Shown: positions 1 through 8,946 of the stretch, piece after piece
How the letters are laid out: the number at the start of each line of letters is the position of its first letter
How positions within the stretch are numbered: position 1 is the first letter of the stretch
DNA from: Chitinophagales bacterium
GTDB taxonomy: Bacteria > Bacteroidota > Bacteroidia > Chitinophagales > UBA2359
Direction: 5' to 3'
Length of the DNA: 64,000 bases
NCBI GenBank assembly: GCA_041392475.1
Contig: JAWKLZ010000001.1
Location: 806,001-870,000 of the forward strand
The notes under the pieces: model-generated
Told to the model about the DNA's origin: nothing
Seen by the model: only the letters and a program-made list of their open reading frames with translations
Databases searched by the model: none
Position numbers and translations under genes: made by a program

Positions 1-1
1 G

Positions 2-589
2 GAAGTGTTGGAAAAAAAGGAGATTGACCTTGTCTTTTTGGATGTAGAAATGCCAGGCTTGACGGGTATTGAACTTTTAGACCACGTTTCGGTGATGCCT
101 CAAGTCATTTTTACCACTTCAAAAACGGAATATGCTTTTGAAGCTTTTCAGTACGAAGCAACTGATTATGTACAAAAACCTGTGCGTTTTCCTCGGCTGC
201 AACAAGCGGTGCAGAAAGCCATCGCTATCTATGAGAAAACCAACGATAATTCAATTGATGAAAGCAAAGGACTCAACGAAGAGGAAATCTACATCAAAGA
301 CAACAATCGGTATGTGCGTATCAAATACGACGATATGCTTTACGTTGAAATATCAGGAGATTATGCTACAATCTTCACTACAAAAAACCGCCACATTGTT
401 CATAGTACCTTGAAGAACATGGAGTCTAAATTGCCTCAAAATCGGTTTCTGAAGGTGCATCGTTCCTATATCGTAAACTTGAATAAGATTATTGATATTG
501 AAGACAATACTCTTGTCGTAGCAGATAAAGTGATTCCGATTAGCCGTTCAAACAAACCTATTTTAATGGATAGATTGAACCTATTGTAG
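2..589 (+). CDS. LytTR-family response regulator (5' partial)
   Basis: This is the C-terminal part of a LytR/AlgR-type response regulator. The frame is open to the first bases of the window, and only about a dozen residues precede the phospho-acceptor Asp in FLDVEMPG, so roughly the first 40 residues of the receiver lie outside. The conserved receiver Thr/Ser (FTTSKTEYAFEAF) and Lys (YVQKPVRF) follow. A LytTR DNA-binding domain fills the last 100 residues (IYIKDNNRYVRI, FLKVHRSYIVNLNKI, VIPISRS). Such regulators usually pair with a LytS/YehU-like membrane kinase, which may lie just upstream. A single-domain receiver and a hybrid kinase follow on the same strand. The GTG at position 5 is not a credible true start. 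Confidence 0.93.
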   Translation, partial: EVLEKKEIDLVFLDVEMPGLTGIELLDHVSVMPQVIFTTSKTEYAFEAFQYEATDYVQKPVRFPRLQQAVQKAIAIYEKTNDNSIDESKGLNEEEIYIKDNNRYVRIKYDDMLYVEISGDYATIFTTKNRHIVHSTLKNMESKLPQNRFLKVHRSYIVNLNKIIDIEDNTLVVADKVIPISRSNKPILMDRLNLL

Positions 590-626
590 TCCACCAAAAA
601 ATAACACACTATAAAATCCTAAGTGA

Positions 627-1040
627 ATGAAATTAAATGTTTTTATTGTTGATGATGAAGTAATGTATAGCAAAATGCTGTCGTATATCTTCAACTCAAA
701 GGAGGAATACAACCTTCATGTGTTTGCAAACGGTCAAGATTGCATTGCAAATTTAGCATTGAATCCAGATGTTATCTTACTGGATTATAGCTTGCCTGAT
801 GTAAGTGGGGAAATCGTATTGCAGCAAATCAAACAGTTCAACAAGGACATTTTTGTGATTGTTATTTCGGGTTCGGTAGATAAAAACACTCCAAAAAACA
901 TGTTGAAAATGGGAGCATTTGATTTCATTTCCAAAGATTTGAATACCAAATATAGGATTTTGAACATTGTCAATCTTCAAAAGGAGGTGCTAGTGCTTAG
1001 ACAGGAAAAAGAAATTTTGTTGAAAAAACTAAAAGAGTAA
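627..1040 (+). CDS. single-domain response regulator with C-terminal coiled coil
   Basis: This is a receiver domain of about 120 residues: acidic pair VDDE near residue 9, phospho-acceptor Asp in ILLDYSLPDVSG, Ser in VISGSVD, and Lys in FISKDL. It ends in a short charged helix (LVLRQEKEILLKKLKE) that could be a coiled coil. There is no DNA-binding output domain, so it probably works by protein contact, for example with the hybrid kinase encoded 79 bp downstream. It begins 37 bp after the LytTR gene, on the same strand. No terminator is visible between the three genes, so co-transcription is likely but not shown. Confidence 0.9.
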   Translation: MKLNVFIVDDEVMYSKMLSYIFNSKEEYNLHVFANGQDCIANLALNPDVILLDYSLPDVSGEIVLQQIKQFNKDIFVIVISGSVDKNTPKNMLKMGAFDFISKDLNTKYRILNIVNLQKEVLVLRQEKEILLKKLKE

Positions 1041-1119
1041 TCCATTTAACCTCAACAATAAAAAGTCCAATGTTGGATATCACACAAGATTAATATCGCC
1101 TTTCAATTTAGTACCACGG

Positions 1120-3612
1120 ATGACCTTACACACACACAACCTTATCACACTGTACGAATTATCTTTAGCAGTTGGTGGATCTATTGAAACCCAAAAAAAC
1201 TGTGAAGAGTTTGTAAAAGCACTCGTCACACAAAAGGGATATTCATTTGTATCTATATGGGCTCGGAATATTCCGAGTGTAGAGTTTAAAGAAGAACGAT
1301 GCAGCGAAAAAAAATTCGATCTTTTATTTGCCTATCCCGCAGCAAAAGTTAGAGATATAAAACTCACCAATATTAATCACATTTGTCACCAACTTCAAAC
1401 AAAGAATTTTTTTTCCGTATCCTCCTCTTCTCATTCCGAAGACTTCAATGCCTACATACATGAAAAAGAAGTAAAATCAGGAACTTATTCTTTCTTTAGA
1501 CTAGGCAATTTTGGTTTTTTGAAAGCCTATACTGCTAATAGGCAAAAGCCCTATGATTCCACCGAATTATCACAGCTGCAAAATGTGATGAATAAATTTG
1601 CAGTCTCAGTAGAAGGATGTTTTGCGTATGAACGTGAAAGATTCAACAAAATGAAACTGGTCGAAAAAGAGTCTAAGCTCAGACAAGTGATTGATACTTC
1701 GTTGGATGCTGTGGTAATTATTGACGAAAAAGAGAAAATAATTGAATGGAGCAGACAGGCCGAAACCATTTTTGGGTACACAAAGGGCGAAGTTTTTGGT
1801 AAAAGAGTCGTGGATTTTATCATTGCACCAACTTACCGCCAATACTACCAACGAGCAGCTGATCAGTTCGTTAAAAATGAGACAAATACCTACTTTGACA
1901 AATTCCTAGAGTTGACTGCATTGCGAAAAAACCAAGTAGAATTTCCGATTGAAATGACCGTTTCGCATATCAAAATCAATGGGAAAGATTCTTTCAGTAT
2001 GTTCTTTCGTGATATTACCAACCGAAAAAAAGATGAAAACGAATTGATTAGAGCCAAACATGAAGCCGAAAAAGCACGATTGGCCGAAAGACAGTTTTTG
2101 GCCAACATGAGCCACGAAATTCGCACGCCCATGAATGCAGTCATTGGAATGTCGCACCTACTGTATCAAAGCAATCTCACCGAAGTCCAAAAAGACTATG
2201 TAGATTCCCTTATGTTTTCGGCTGATAGTCTAATGGCGATTATCAACAATATTTTGGATTTGTCTAAAATTGAAGCAGGAGAACTTGAATTTGAGTCAAG
2301 CTCCTTCAATTTGTTCGAACTCCTAAAATCACTTCAATCCAGTTTTCAATATAAAGTAAAAGAAAAACCTATTAGTGTAGCTTTTTCATTGGACTACAAA
2401 ATCGAAAATCAAATCATCGGAGACCCGACTCGCTTGAATCAAATCCTTATCAACCTACTCGGCAACTCGGCAAAGTTCACCCCACAAGGCTCAATCGGCA
2501 TAGATGTCAGACTATTGGAGGAAACCCACGATACCTATTTGATACAGTTTAATGTCCATGATACAGGCATTGGAATTCCTCTTGAAAAACTACCGCTTAT
2601 TTTCAAAAGCTTCAAACAGGTAGATAATCAAGTGACCCGAAAATATGGAGGCACAGGATTGGGGCTTTCCATCGTCAAGGAACTGGTAGAAAGGCAAGGA
2701 GGAAACATTGAAGTGAAAAGCAAAGAAGGTGAAGGTACTGAATTTTGCTTCCGTCTGTTATTCGGAAAAGATGGCAAAAAAGGACTTAGAAACCTTAAAA
2801 CTGAGTTGAAAATGGAAACTTCCTTTTCGCTCGAAAAAGTACGGGTATTGGTGGTAGAAGACAATGATATGAATCAAAAGTTGATTACCAAAATATTGAA
2901 AATTTGGAATGCAAATTTTGATTTGGCAGTCAATGGATTAGAAGCAGTCGAAATGGCTAAAAAAAGTGCTTACCAGTTGATACTGATGGATATTCACATG
3001 CCCGAAATGGATGGCTGTGCCGCCACTTTGGAAATCCGAAAAAATCCTGAAAATCCCAATATCAAAACCCCCATCATTGCTCTGACGGCAGCTGCTCTGC
3101 TCGATGAAAAAAGAAGGGTTTTTGATGCAGGGATGGATGATTTTTTAACCAAACCTTTTTCTCCCAAAATGCTGCAAGGTATCTTCGAAAAGTGGTTGGA
3201 TTTGAGTTTTATACAGCAAATAAATGGCGTTGAATCAATTGCAGAAGATACGAATAAAAGCATAAAAGATACGTTTCGATACCTTTACGAATTCAGTGAT
3301 GGTGATTTGGATTTTATACAAGACATGTTAGAAACTTTTCTGGAGCAGACTCCCAAACAAATGGACGAACTCTCAGATGCTTGTGAAGACCTCAACCATG
3401 AGAAAGTCTATAAGATTGCCCACCGCATCAAACCGAGCTTTATGATGATAGGTTTGACCGAATTAGAAGAATTGGCACAAACTGTTGAGCAGATGGCGAA
3501 AGCTTCTACTTTTGAGCGAGAAAAGGTCAGCGATTACATTTTGATTATGAAAAAAGAAGTTTTCAACTATCTCCCCGAATTGAAGCAAAAACTGACCTTG
3601 TTTACAAAATAA
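1120..3612 (+). CDS. hybrid sensor histidine kinase (GAF-PAS-HisKA-HATPase-REC-HPt)
   Basis: This is a cytoplasmic multi-domain phosphorelay kinase of 830 residues. A GAF-like N-terminal region (about 1-170) is followed by a PAS domain (about 190-310, DAVVIIDEKEKIIEWS). Next comes a HisKA domain with the phospho-acceptor His332 in NMSHEIRTPMN, and a HATPase with N, G1 and G2 boxes (NLLGNSAKFT, DTGIGIP, GTGLGLSIV). A receiver carries Asp624 (LMDIHMPEMDG), and a C-terminal HPt domain carries His768 (IAHRIKPSFM). No transmembrane segment or signal peptide is seen, so sensing is probably intracellular through GAF/PAS. The complete His-Asp-His chain suggests phosphate is passed to a separate receiver, perhaps the single-domain one just upstream. 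Confidence 0.93.
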   Translation: MTLHTHNLITLYELSLAVGGSIETQKNCEEFVKALVTQKGYSFVSIWARNIPSVEFKEERCSEKKFDLLFAYPAAKVRDIKLTNINHICHQLQTKNFFSVSSSSHSEDFNAYIHEKEVKSGTYSFFRLGNFGFLKAYTANRQKPYDSTELSQLQNVMNKFAVSVEGCFAYERERFNKMKLVEKESKLRQVIDTSLDAVVIIDEKEKIIEWSRQAETIFGYTKGEVFGKRVVDFIIAPTYRQYYQRAADQFVKNETNTYFDKFLELTALRKNQVEFPIEMTVSHIKINGKDSFSMFFRDITNRKKDENELIRAKHEAEKARLAERQFLANMSHEIRTPMNAVIGMSHLLYQSNLTEVQKDYVDSLMFSADSLMAIINNILDLSKIEAGELEFESSSFNLFELLKSLQSSFQYKVKEKPISVAFSLDYKIENQIIGDPTRLNQILINLLGNSAKFTPQGSIGIDVRLLEETHDTYLIQFNVHDTGIGIPLEKLPLIFKSFKQVDNQVTRKYGGTGLGLSIVKELVERQGGNIEVKSKEGEGTEFCFRLLFGKDGKKGLRNLKTELKMETSFSLEKVRVLVVEDNDMNQKLITKILKIWNANFDLAVNGLEAVEMAKKSAYQLILMDIHMPEMDGCAATLEIRKNPENPNIKTPIIALTAAALLDEKRRVFDAGMDDFLTKPFSPKMLQGIFEKWLDLSFIQQINGVESIAEDTNKSIKDTFRYLYEFSDGDLDFIQDMLETFLEQTPKQMDELSDACEDLNHEKVYKIAHRIKPSFMMIGLTELEELAQTVEQMAKASTFEREKVSDYILIMKKEVFNYLPELKQKLTLFTK

Positions 3613-3701
3613 TACGGAATAGTTGATTCGTGACTGTGAAAGCAAAATAAATTTCATCGGAATCCCAGATGTGTAGAAATAATGGTAAATAGATTTTCAT
3701 G

Positions 3702-3716
3702 AGGGGCGTAGCCTCG
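3702..3716. repeat. GC-rich mini-hairpin with GTA loop
   Basis: The sequence AGGGGCGTAGCCTC can form a short hairpin with a GTA loop. It resembles four other mini-hairpins inside the palindromic element at 22033-22260 (GGAGC-TAC-GCTCC and similar). It lies in the gap after the hybrid kinase gene. It may be a dispersed REP-like motif, but one weak copy alone is little evidence. Confidence 0.35.
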
Positions 3717-3775
3717 ACACAACACCTAACCCTTTTGAGTGTCAAATAACTTTCGTTGCAGTGTAATACATATAA

Positions 3776-3817
3776 AAGCCTCCTTCGTAGCCCATGAATG
3801 AACTACGAAGGAGGCTT
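3776..3817. terminator. bidirectional intrinsic terminator
   Basis: A perfect 15-bp inverted repeat (AAGCCTCCTTCGTAG and its complement) with a 12-nt loop lies between the convergent hybrid-kinase and GH13 genes. The stem is GC-rich at its core with A/T at the outer ends, so it can end transcription from both sides. Confidence 0.8.
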
Positions 3818-3852
3818 CACATTGAGAATAGGCACAAAATGCTTCAATCCAA

Positions 3853-6660
3853 TTACTTCAACAACAAAAGCCTATCACTTACCCGTTCCCCTTCAATGTC
3901 AACTTGATAAAAATACGTTCCATTCGGAAAATCGCTTGCATTCCACTGCAAAGATTGCAGCCCAGCGTTTTGTTTTCCTTCAAACAATACTTCAATTTCT
4001 TCCCCCAACACATTGAAGATACGCACAGACACATTTGCAGCTTTCGGCAAAGCATATTCAATTGTTGCCGTTTGTTGGAAAGGGTTGGGAAAGTGTCGGA
4101 TTTGGTATTTGGCAGTCAATACTTCATGGTCTTCAATAGAAGTCATCAAAATATCGGCAGGTGATGGGAGAGGAGCGGAGGTGTAAATGTGGAACTCACC
4201 AGGAGCCAAGGTCACATCTCGGAAAGTATCCAAAATCTCCAATTCTTCACCTGTCAAGAAATCGTACCAAGTGCCAAATTTGGTGAATGTGACCAACTTG
4301 GTTTTCTGGACTACATCAAAATTGCCGACAATGATGGCATCCATTTCTGCATGTCGAAGGCGAACTACCTTGAAGGTAGAAGCCATTTCCATATTAAAAT
4401 TATCGGTTTGGAAAGTAGGGTAGTTTTTTTTCAAGGCAATCATCAAGCGGTAATGATCAAACAAACTACTGCGGTTGGCATCGTCTTGATAATCCCAACG
4501 AATGGGCTTGTCAGACAGTCTGCAATTGTTGTTAATCGTTCCGTCCGTACATCTGTTGATAGAGAAATCATACCCAAGTTCACCAAACTCCCACACCATT
4601 TTGGGCCCAGGAATGGGCAAAAAGAAAGTAGTTGCCATTTTTGCTCGCTCAATAGCCGTTGCAAAATCTCGTGTATTGTAGCTACCATTGCTATTCCCAT
4701 TATTGACCAATCGGTACATCATGCGTTCTTCATCATGACTCTCCATATACCCCACCAAATGAGGAGAATTGAAGCCTCTCCCTTTGTAGGAAATACCTGT
4801 CAAATTGCTCGAAAGACCTTTTGCAGCCTCCGCATAATCGTGGTTCACATTTCCCCAAAGCATCATGCCATAATCCGCCAATTCTTTTTCTTCACTATTG
4901 TCTGCAAAATGCTCCAAAATAACATAAGCAGTTGGGTCGGTTTCCCAAAGTTTGTCTGCCATTCGCTTCAAAATCGCAATGCGGGATTCGTCTCTTTGAC
5001 CAAAAAGACCTGCATCATTGCCTGAATCGGTTTGGGTGAATCCTTTGGAAAGGTCAAAACGATAGCCGTCAAATTTGTATTCGGTCAACCAATATTCATT
5101 CACTCTATCTACAAAATATTGTGTAGCAGTACTTTCATGGTTGAAGTCATAACCCACATTGAAGGGATGCTTGGCAACTTTATTGTGGTAAGGGCTTTCG
5201 TCTAAATTCGGGTACAAACGCACCAAGGCACATTGTCCAAAGGCATGGTTCAAGACCATATCTAAAATAACGGCAATACCTCTTTTGTGGGATTCATCAA
5301 TAAATCTTTTCAAATCTTCTTCTGTGCCGTAGTATTTGTCGGGTGCAAAGAAATAACTCGGATTGTAGCCCCAACTATTATTGCCTTCAAACTCCATAAT
5401 CGGCATCAATTCAATGGCATTTACGCCCAAACGCTGTAAATAATCGAGTGTGTCGGTCAAATCTTTGTAGCTGTGACTGCCCAAGAAATCCCGTATCAAC
5501 AATTCGTAAATCACCAAATTAGATTGTGTTGGTCGTTCATAATCTGTTGTCGTCCAAGTATAAGGCGTTTGAGCCGTTTGCAGGACACTCACAATATCGG
5601 TGGTTTTTCCAGCAGGGTAGGACTTCAAATTGGGATAGACATCGGAGGTAATGAATTGATCGTTCCACGGGTCGAGAACTTTTTCGGCATAAGGGTCGCC
5701 AATTTTGATGAATCCATCCACCAAATATTGAAAGGCATATTCTTTACCTGCTTCCAATCCATCTATTTGCAGCCAATAACGGTCGTTTTCGGGCGTGACT
5801 TTCATCAGATAATTGTTGTCCAATTCCCAATCATTGAAGTCGCCAATCACATACACGAACTTTTTGCTCGGCGCATAAAGTGAAAGCACCACAGAATTGT
5901 CATTCAAATAAGTGATTCCGTCTTCAATTTCGTTTGGCAAAGAAGCAACGGTATTGGAGGGCTGTACCAAATAGAAGAAAGAGTCGGCGACTTCTTCGGT
6001 GTTGGTGCTTGCCACATATTTCACCCATTTTTTGGCTTCCTCTGTGACGGTTTCTTCATACACCGCTTGAGTACCTACATTTTGCGATACCAAGGAATTG
6101 TCTATATAAATAGAAATGGTCGCTTCTTCGCTCGCTTGTACGGCAATGGTAAACGATTCATTGAGTTGGGCAATATAGGGACGCTCAAAGGGTTCTGCAA
6201 AAGTAGCTTGCAATCCAGTGCTTTGCGCCACGTCAATAAAAATATCACCTCCATCGGTAGCTCGCCCAACTTTTGAGCCATCGACATTGCGAAACACAAA
6301 AGCCAACTTCAAAATGGCTTCATTGGAAGGTACGCCGTAGTAGCTGCGAATGTTGTAAGAAATTTGGTATTTGTCGTCACCAATTGCAGTCAATAGCACC
6401 TTGTTATTGGCTATACCCCAATCTGAAACGACATATTTCCAATCACTTGGACTAGTGCTTTCGCTGGTAATCACACCTGTATGGGCGTAAAGAGGCCCAC
6501 CCGAACCAGCCAATTCACCATTGCCTTCTTTGGCATCAAAGGTGATGGTTATCATGTCTTCGGCAGTCACCAAAACGGGTTCCCAAGTGACGACTTGGGC
6601 AAGCGCAAAATTGGCCTGTATAAAAAGGAAAAAAGCTAAGAAAATAGTTATTCGATTCAT
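3853..6660 (-). CDS. secreted GH13 alpha-amylase-family glycosidase with T9SS sorting domain
   Basis: This is a 935-residue exported alpha-glucan hydrolase. A signal peptide (about 1-21, ending FALAQ) is followed by beta-sandwich modules. One resembles CBM48 (about 255-345; VYVIGDFNDWE). The GH13 barrel carries conserved region I (LDMVLNHAFG), nucleophile Asp536 (GYRFDLSKGF), acid/base Glu583 (VILEHFAD) and third carboxylate Asp643 (MESHDEER). The C-terminus is a Por/T9SS type A sorting domain (RHFPNPFQ, VRIFNVLGEE, PNGTYFYQVD, final LLLLK), so the enzyme should be secreted and anchored at or released from the cell surface. Substrate is probably starch or maltodextrin, not resolvable here. 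It stands alone without sus-type transporter genes. Confidence 0.93.
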   Translation of the reverse strand: MNRITIFLAFFLFIQANFALAQVVTWEPVLVTAEDMITITFDAKEGNGELAGSGGPLYAHTGVITSESTSPSDWKYVVSDWGIANNKVLLTAIGDDKYQISYNIRSYYGVPSNEAILKLAFVFRNVDGSKVGRATDGGDIFIDVAQSTGLQATFAEPFERPYIAQLNESFTIAVQASEEATISIYIDNSLVSQNVGTQAVYEETVTEEAKKWVKYVASTNTEEVADSFFYLVQPSNTVASLPNEIEDGITYLNDNSVVLSLYAPSKKFVYVIGDFNDWELDNNYLMKVTPENDRYWLQIDGLEAGKEYAFQYLVDGFIKIGDPYAEKVLDPWNDQFITSDVYPNLKSYPAGKTTDIVSVLQTAQTPYTWTTTDYERPTQSNLVIYELLIRDFLGSHSYKDLTDTLDYLQRLGVNAIELMPIMEFEGNNSWGYNPSYFFAPDKYYGTEEDLKRFIDESHKRGIAVILDMVLNHAFGQCALVRLYPNLDESPYHNKVAKHPFNVGYDFNHESTATQYFVDRVNEYWLTEYKFDGYRFDLSKGFTQTDSGNDAGLFGQRDESRIAILKRMADKLWETDPTAYVILEHFADNSEEKELADYGMMLWGNVNHDYAEAAKGLSSNLTGISYKGRGFNSPHLVGYMESHDEERMMYRLVNNGNSNGSYNTRDFATAIERAKMATTFFLPIPGPKMVWEFGELGYDFSINRCTDGTINNNCRLSDKPIRWDYQDDANRSSLFDHYRLMIALKKNYPTFQTDNFNMEMASTFKVVRLRHAEMDAIIVGNFDVVQKTKLVTFTKFGTWYDFLTGEELEILDTFRDVTLAPGEFHIYTSAPLPSPADILMTSIEDHEVLTAKYQIRHFPNPFQQTATIEYALPKAANVSVRIFNVLGEEIEVLFEGKQNAGLQSLQWNASDFPNGTYFYQVDIEGERVSDRLLLLK

Positions 6661-7076
6661 GTTTGTAATTTTATGTGTTCAAATTTAGTAAGAAAACAAG
6701 TAGTTCGACATACTGTTGTGAATTGCTTCCTTCAATTTGGTCTTATGCTTTTCAAATTGTTAGATAAGGTTCTTGCAAATTTAACAAGCATTGTAATCAA
6801 TTGGCAGACAATTGAAGGAAGTATAGAAAAAAAGTGGATAATTAAATAGTGTAATTATTTGTATCTTAATTATTATCAATCATTTAAACGATTATTTACA
6901 ATAAGTAAAAGTGGATGAATTGGGTTACTCTACCAATTTCTACCATCATAAGTCCTATTTATTTCATTTTATGGTGTGTCCTTTGTGTTGATTCTGTCTT
7001 TTGGAGAATCGGCGTAAAGGACATTTTTTTTGTATTATGAGGCATATTTAACAACAACAAACGCTACAAACGCTTA
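6661..7076. other. intergenic region between divergent genes
   Basis: This 416-bp region must hold promoters for both the GH13 gene (minus) and the DUF2141 gene (plus). It is very AT-rich. The only strong structure is the terminator-like hairpin at 6977-7031. No clear TAnnTTTG box was found. Confidence 0.5.
6977..7031 (+). terminator. terminator-like hairpin in the leader of the DUF2141 gene
   Basis: A broken stem (TGTCCTTT with AAAGGACA, inner GATTC with GAATC) is followed at once by eight T residues. It lies 46 bp upstream of the DUF2141 start. The preceding gene is divergent, so no upstream plus-strand gene needs ending here. It may be an attenuator, or the end of a small RNA that starts in 6661-6976. 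Confidence 0.55.
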
Positions 7077-7526
7077 ATGAACCTTAGAAAATACATTATA
7101 TTGCTCATATTCAATAGTTTAAGTGTTTTTTCTCAGAAAAACAGCCAACAATTGAAGGTAGAAATCACCAATATTCAAAATTCTAGGGGAGTGATATTGG
7201 TAGCTATTTACGATTCAGAAGAAACTTTTTTGGATGAGCCATTGCAGTACAAAATTGTAGCGATTGATAGCACTACAAAATTTCCGACATCGATTGAGAC
7301 GTTTTTTGAAGGCTTGAAGGTTGGGCAATATGCGGTGAGTGTATATCACGATGAAAACGAAAATTGGGAATTGGATAGAAATTGGATTGGGATTCCAAAA
7401 GAAATGTTTGGATTCTCCAACAATGCACGAGCAAAATTCAGTCCGCCGACATTTGAAGAGTGTTCAGTGGACATTATTCAATCAGAATTCTCTAAAGCCT
7501 TAGAGATTAGGCTTAGAAACTGGTAA
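7077..7526 (+). CDS. DUF2141 family exported protein
   Basis: The product is 149 residues with an N-terminal hydrophobic signal (about 1-19, ending VFSQ). The rest matches the DUF2141 pattern: a beta-rich core with GVILVAIYDSEETFLD, then YAVSVYHDENENWELDRNWIGIPKEMFGFSNNA split over residues 80-125, and the closing PPTFEECS motif. The family is common in Bacteroidota and Proteobacteria, is predicted periplasmic or outer-membrane-associated, and has no known function. It is transcribed divergently from the GH13 gene and stands alone. Confidence 0.88.
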   Translation: MNLRKYIILLIFNSLSVFSQKNSQQLKVEITNIQNSRGVILVAIYDSEETFLDEPLQYKIVAIDSTTKFPTSIETFFEGLKVGQYAVSVYHDENENWELDRNWIGIPKEMFGFSNNARAKFSPPTFEECSVDIIQSEFSKALEIRLRNW

Positions 7527-8039
7527 TTTTGCCTATAATTTATATTATGTTAAATAGCATTTCTCTAAATTGAAAAAACACCCTCTCCTTTTGGGGTTCT
7601 CTGAAAATTTAGGTGATTATTGGCTTTGGGGAATCTACATTTCAGTATTTTAGAAGGTTAGGTAACTGTATTTTCAGAATCGGTTTTAATTGGTAGTTAT
7701 AGACTTATAAAGATTTATCCTTTTCAAATATTTTTGAGACCAATGAATGAAATTCGAAGGAATTCATTCATCAAGTAGAACAACAGGTAAACCTACCCTG
7801 TTGTGGTCGGTTAAAATAATTTAGAAGTATTTGATTCTTTATCCATTGCCTGACACAAAAGTGTTATTTCACCGCAGTTCAAAAGATAGTAACTTTGAAT
7901 TATCAAAAATGGAATGTAGCACATCTGCCACAACAGACTGAATGACAAGTTTTTAATATCAATAATAGTTTGATTTTCAGAACTAAAACTTCAAAGTGCG
8001 ATTTTATTTGAAATTTTAAAATTACCAAATCTATTTGTT
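7527..8039. other. intergenic region with small hairpins
   Basis: This 513-bp region has no credible ORF. It contains a palindromic stretch near 7743-7772 (ATGAATGAAATTC and its near complement) and a 7-bp-stem hairpin at 7781-7803 (CAACAGG and CCTGTTG). A possible -7 box TAACTTTG lies at 7890-7897, about 143 bp before the next gene, without a convincing -33 element. Confidence 0.45.
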
Positions 8040-8708
8040 ATGAAATTCTATTATTTTTTATTTATTTTATTATTTTTGTCAACTAAAACCAATATTATGG
8101 CTCAAAATCATAAAGAAACACTTGTTCAGCAAATTGAGGAAGAATCCAACTGGCTCGATGCTCGTGTAATCGAAACCATGGCTACTTTAAACTTTTCGGA
8201 AAGTATGTGGGAAAAGGTACTCAGCGACCAAATGTATCCAAAAGGTCTCTCTACATTTGGCCGTATGGGAGGTGCTTTTGCTGATTTGTCAGATAAATTC
8301 GGCGATACTTATTTGAATAAAAAATGTGGATTTGGTGAAGCTGTTGATGTAGATAACCGTCAATATTGTTCAAGTATTATTGAAGATTTGGCAGATAGAT
8401 ATTCTATCACTGTGAATGCACAAAATGTTCAGGGAAGTAAAGATGCTTTCAAAATGGTATTGGGGTATGTGAGCAGTTTTGCTATTTATTTACAAGATGG
8501 TAGTTCTTCGATTTGGAATCATGGTTACAGCCCAAATTCTGACGAATTGCACATCATTATCAATGCCGATAATAAGTACAAAGAGGTAACAATGTCTTGG
8601 AGTGAGGACAAAAGTACGGTAACATTGAATGCTCCTGCGGATATCGAAACGGTTAATTGGGATGGAAAAATCCACACTGGGTTGAAGCGTGGATGGAGTG
8701 TGAAGTAA
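8040..8708 (+). CDS. exported protein of unknown function
   Basis: The product has 222 residues with a hydrophobic signal segment and likely cleavage after MAQ (about residue 22). I do not recognise the family. The mature part starts with a charged helix (ETLVQQIEEESNWLDARVI). The middle holds a Cys pair (KKCGFGEAVDVDNRQYCSS), and the C-terminal half looks beta-rich. It has no lipobox and no T9SS sorting tail, so a periplasmic location is the simplest reading. Codon use and composition resemble its neighbours. It is followed by the terminator at 8852-8886. Confidence 0.75.
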   Translation: MKFYYFLFILLFLSTKTNIMAQNHKETLVQQIEEESNWLDARVIETMATLNFSESMWEKVLSDQMYPKGLSTFGRMGGAFADLSDKFGDTYLNKKCGFGEAVDVDNRQYCSSIIEDLADRYSITVNAQNVQGSKDAFKMVLGYVSSFAIYLQDGSSSIWNHGYSPNSDELHIIINADNKYKEVTMSWSEDKSTVTLNAPADIETVNWDGKIHTGLKRGWSVK

Positions 8709-8851
8709 GGCAAGTGCAAATTCAATTTAAAAACACAAATGAAAATGATTTTTTATAAACGAGTTAGCTGATTTTGCTGACTGACCAATTAGATATTTTA
8801 GTTTGCCTTGTTTGCGTTTAATGCACCTTTAATTTAAAAACAATTGAAGGA

Positions 8852-8886
8852 AAAATGGGCTGGGTAATCATTACCTAGCCCATTTT
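8852..8886. terminator. intrinsic terminator hairpin
   Basis: A 17-bp near-perfect stem (AAAATGGGCTGGGTAAT pairing with ATTACCTAGCCCATTTT, one G-T pair) with a very short loop and A/T ends. It lies 144 bp after the exported-protein gene and before the LRR gene. Confidence 0.7.
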
Positions 8887-8946
8887 ATTAATAAATAGGG
8901 TGAATGCTTCAAAGACTTTTTTTTAACTACAAACCCTATTTTAACC

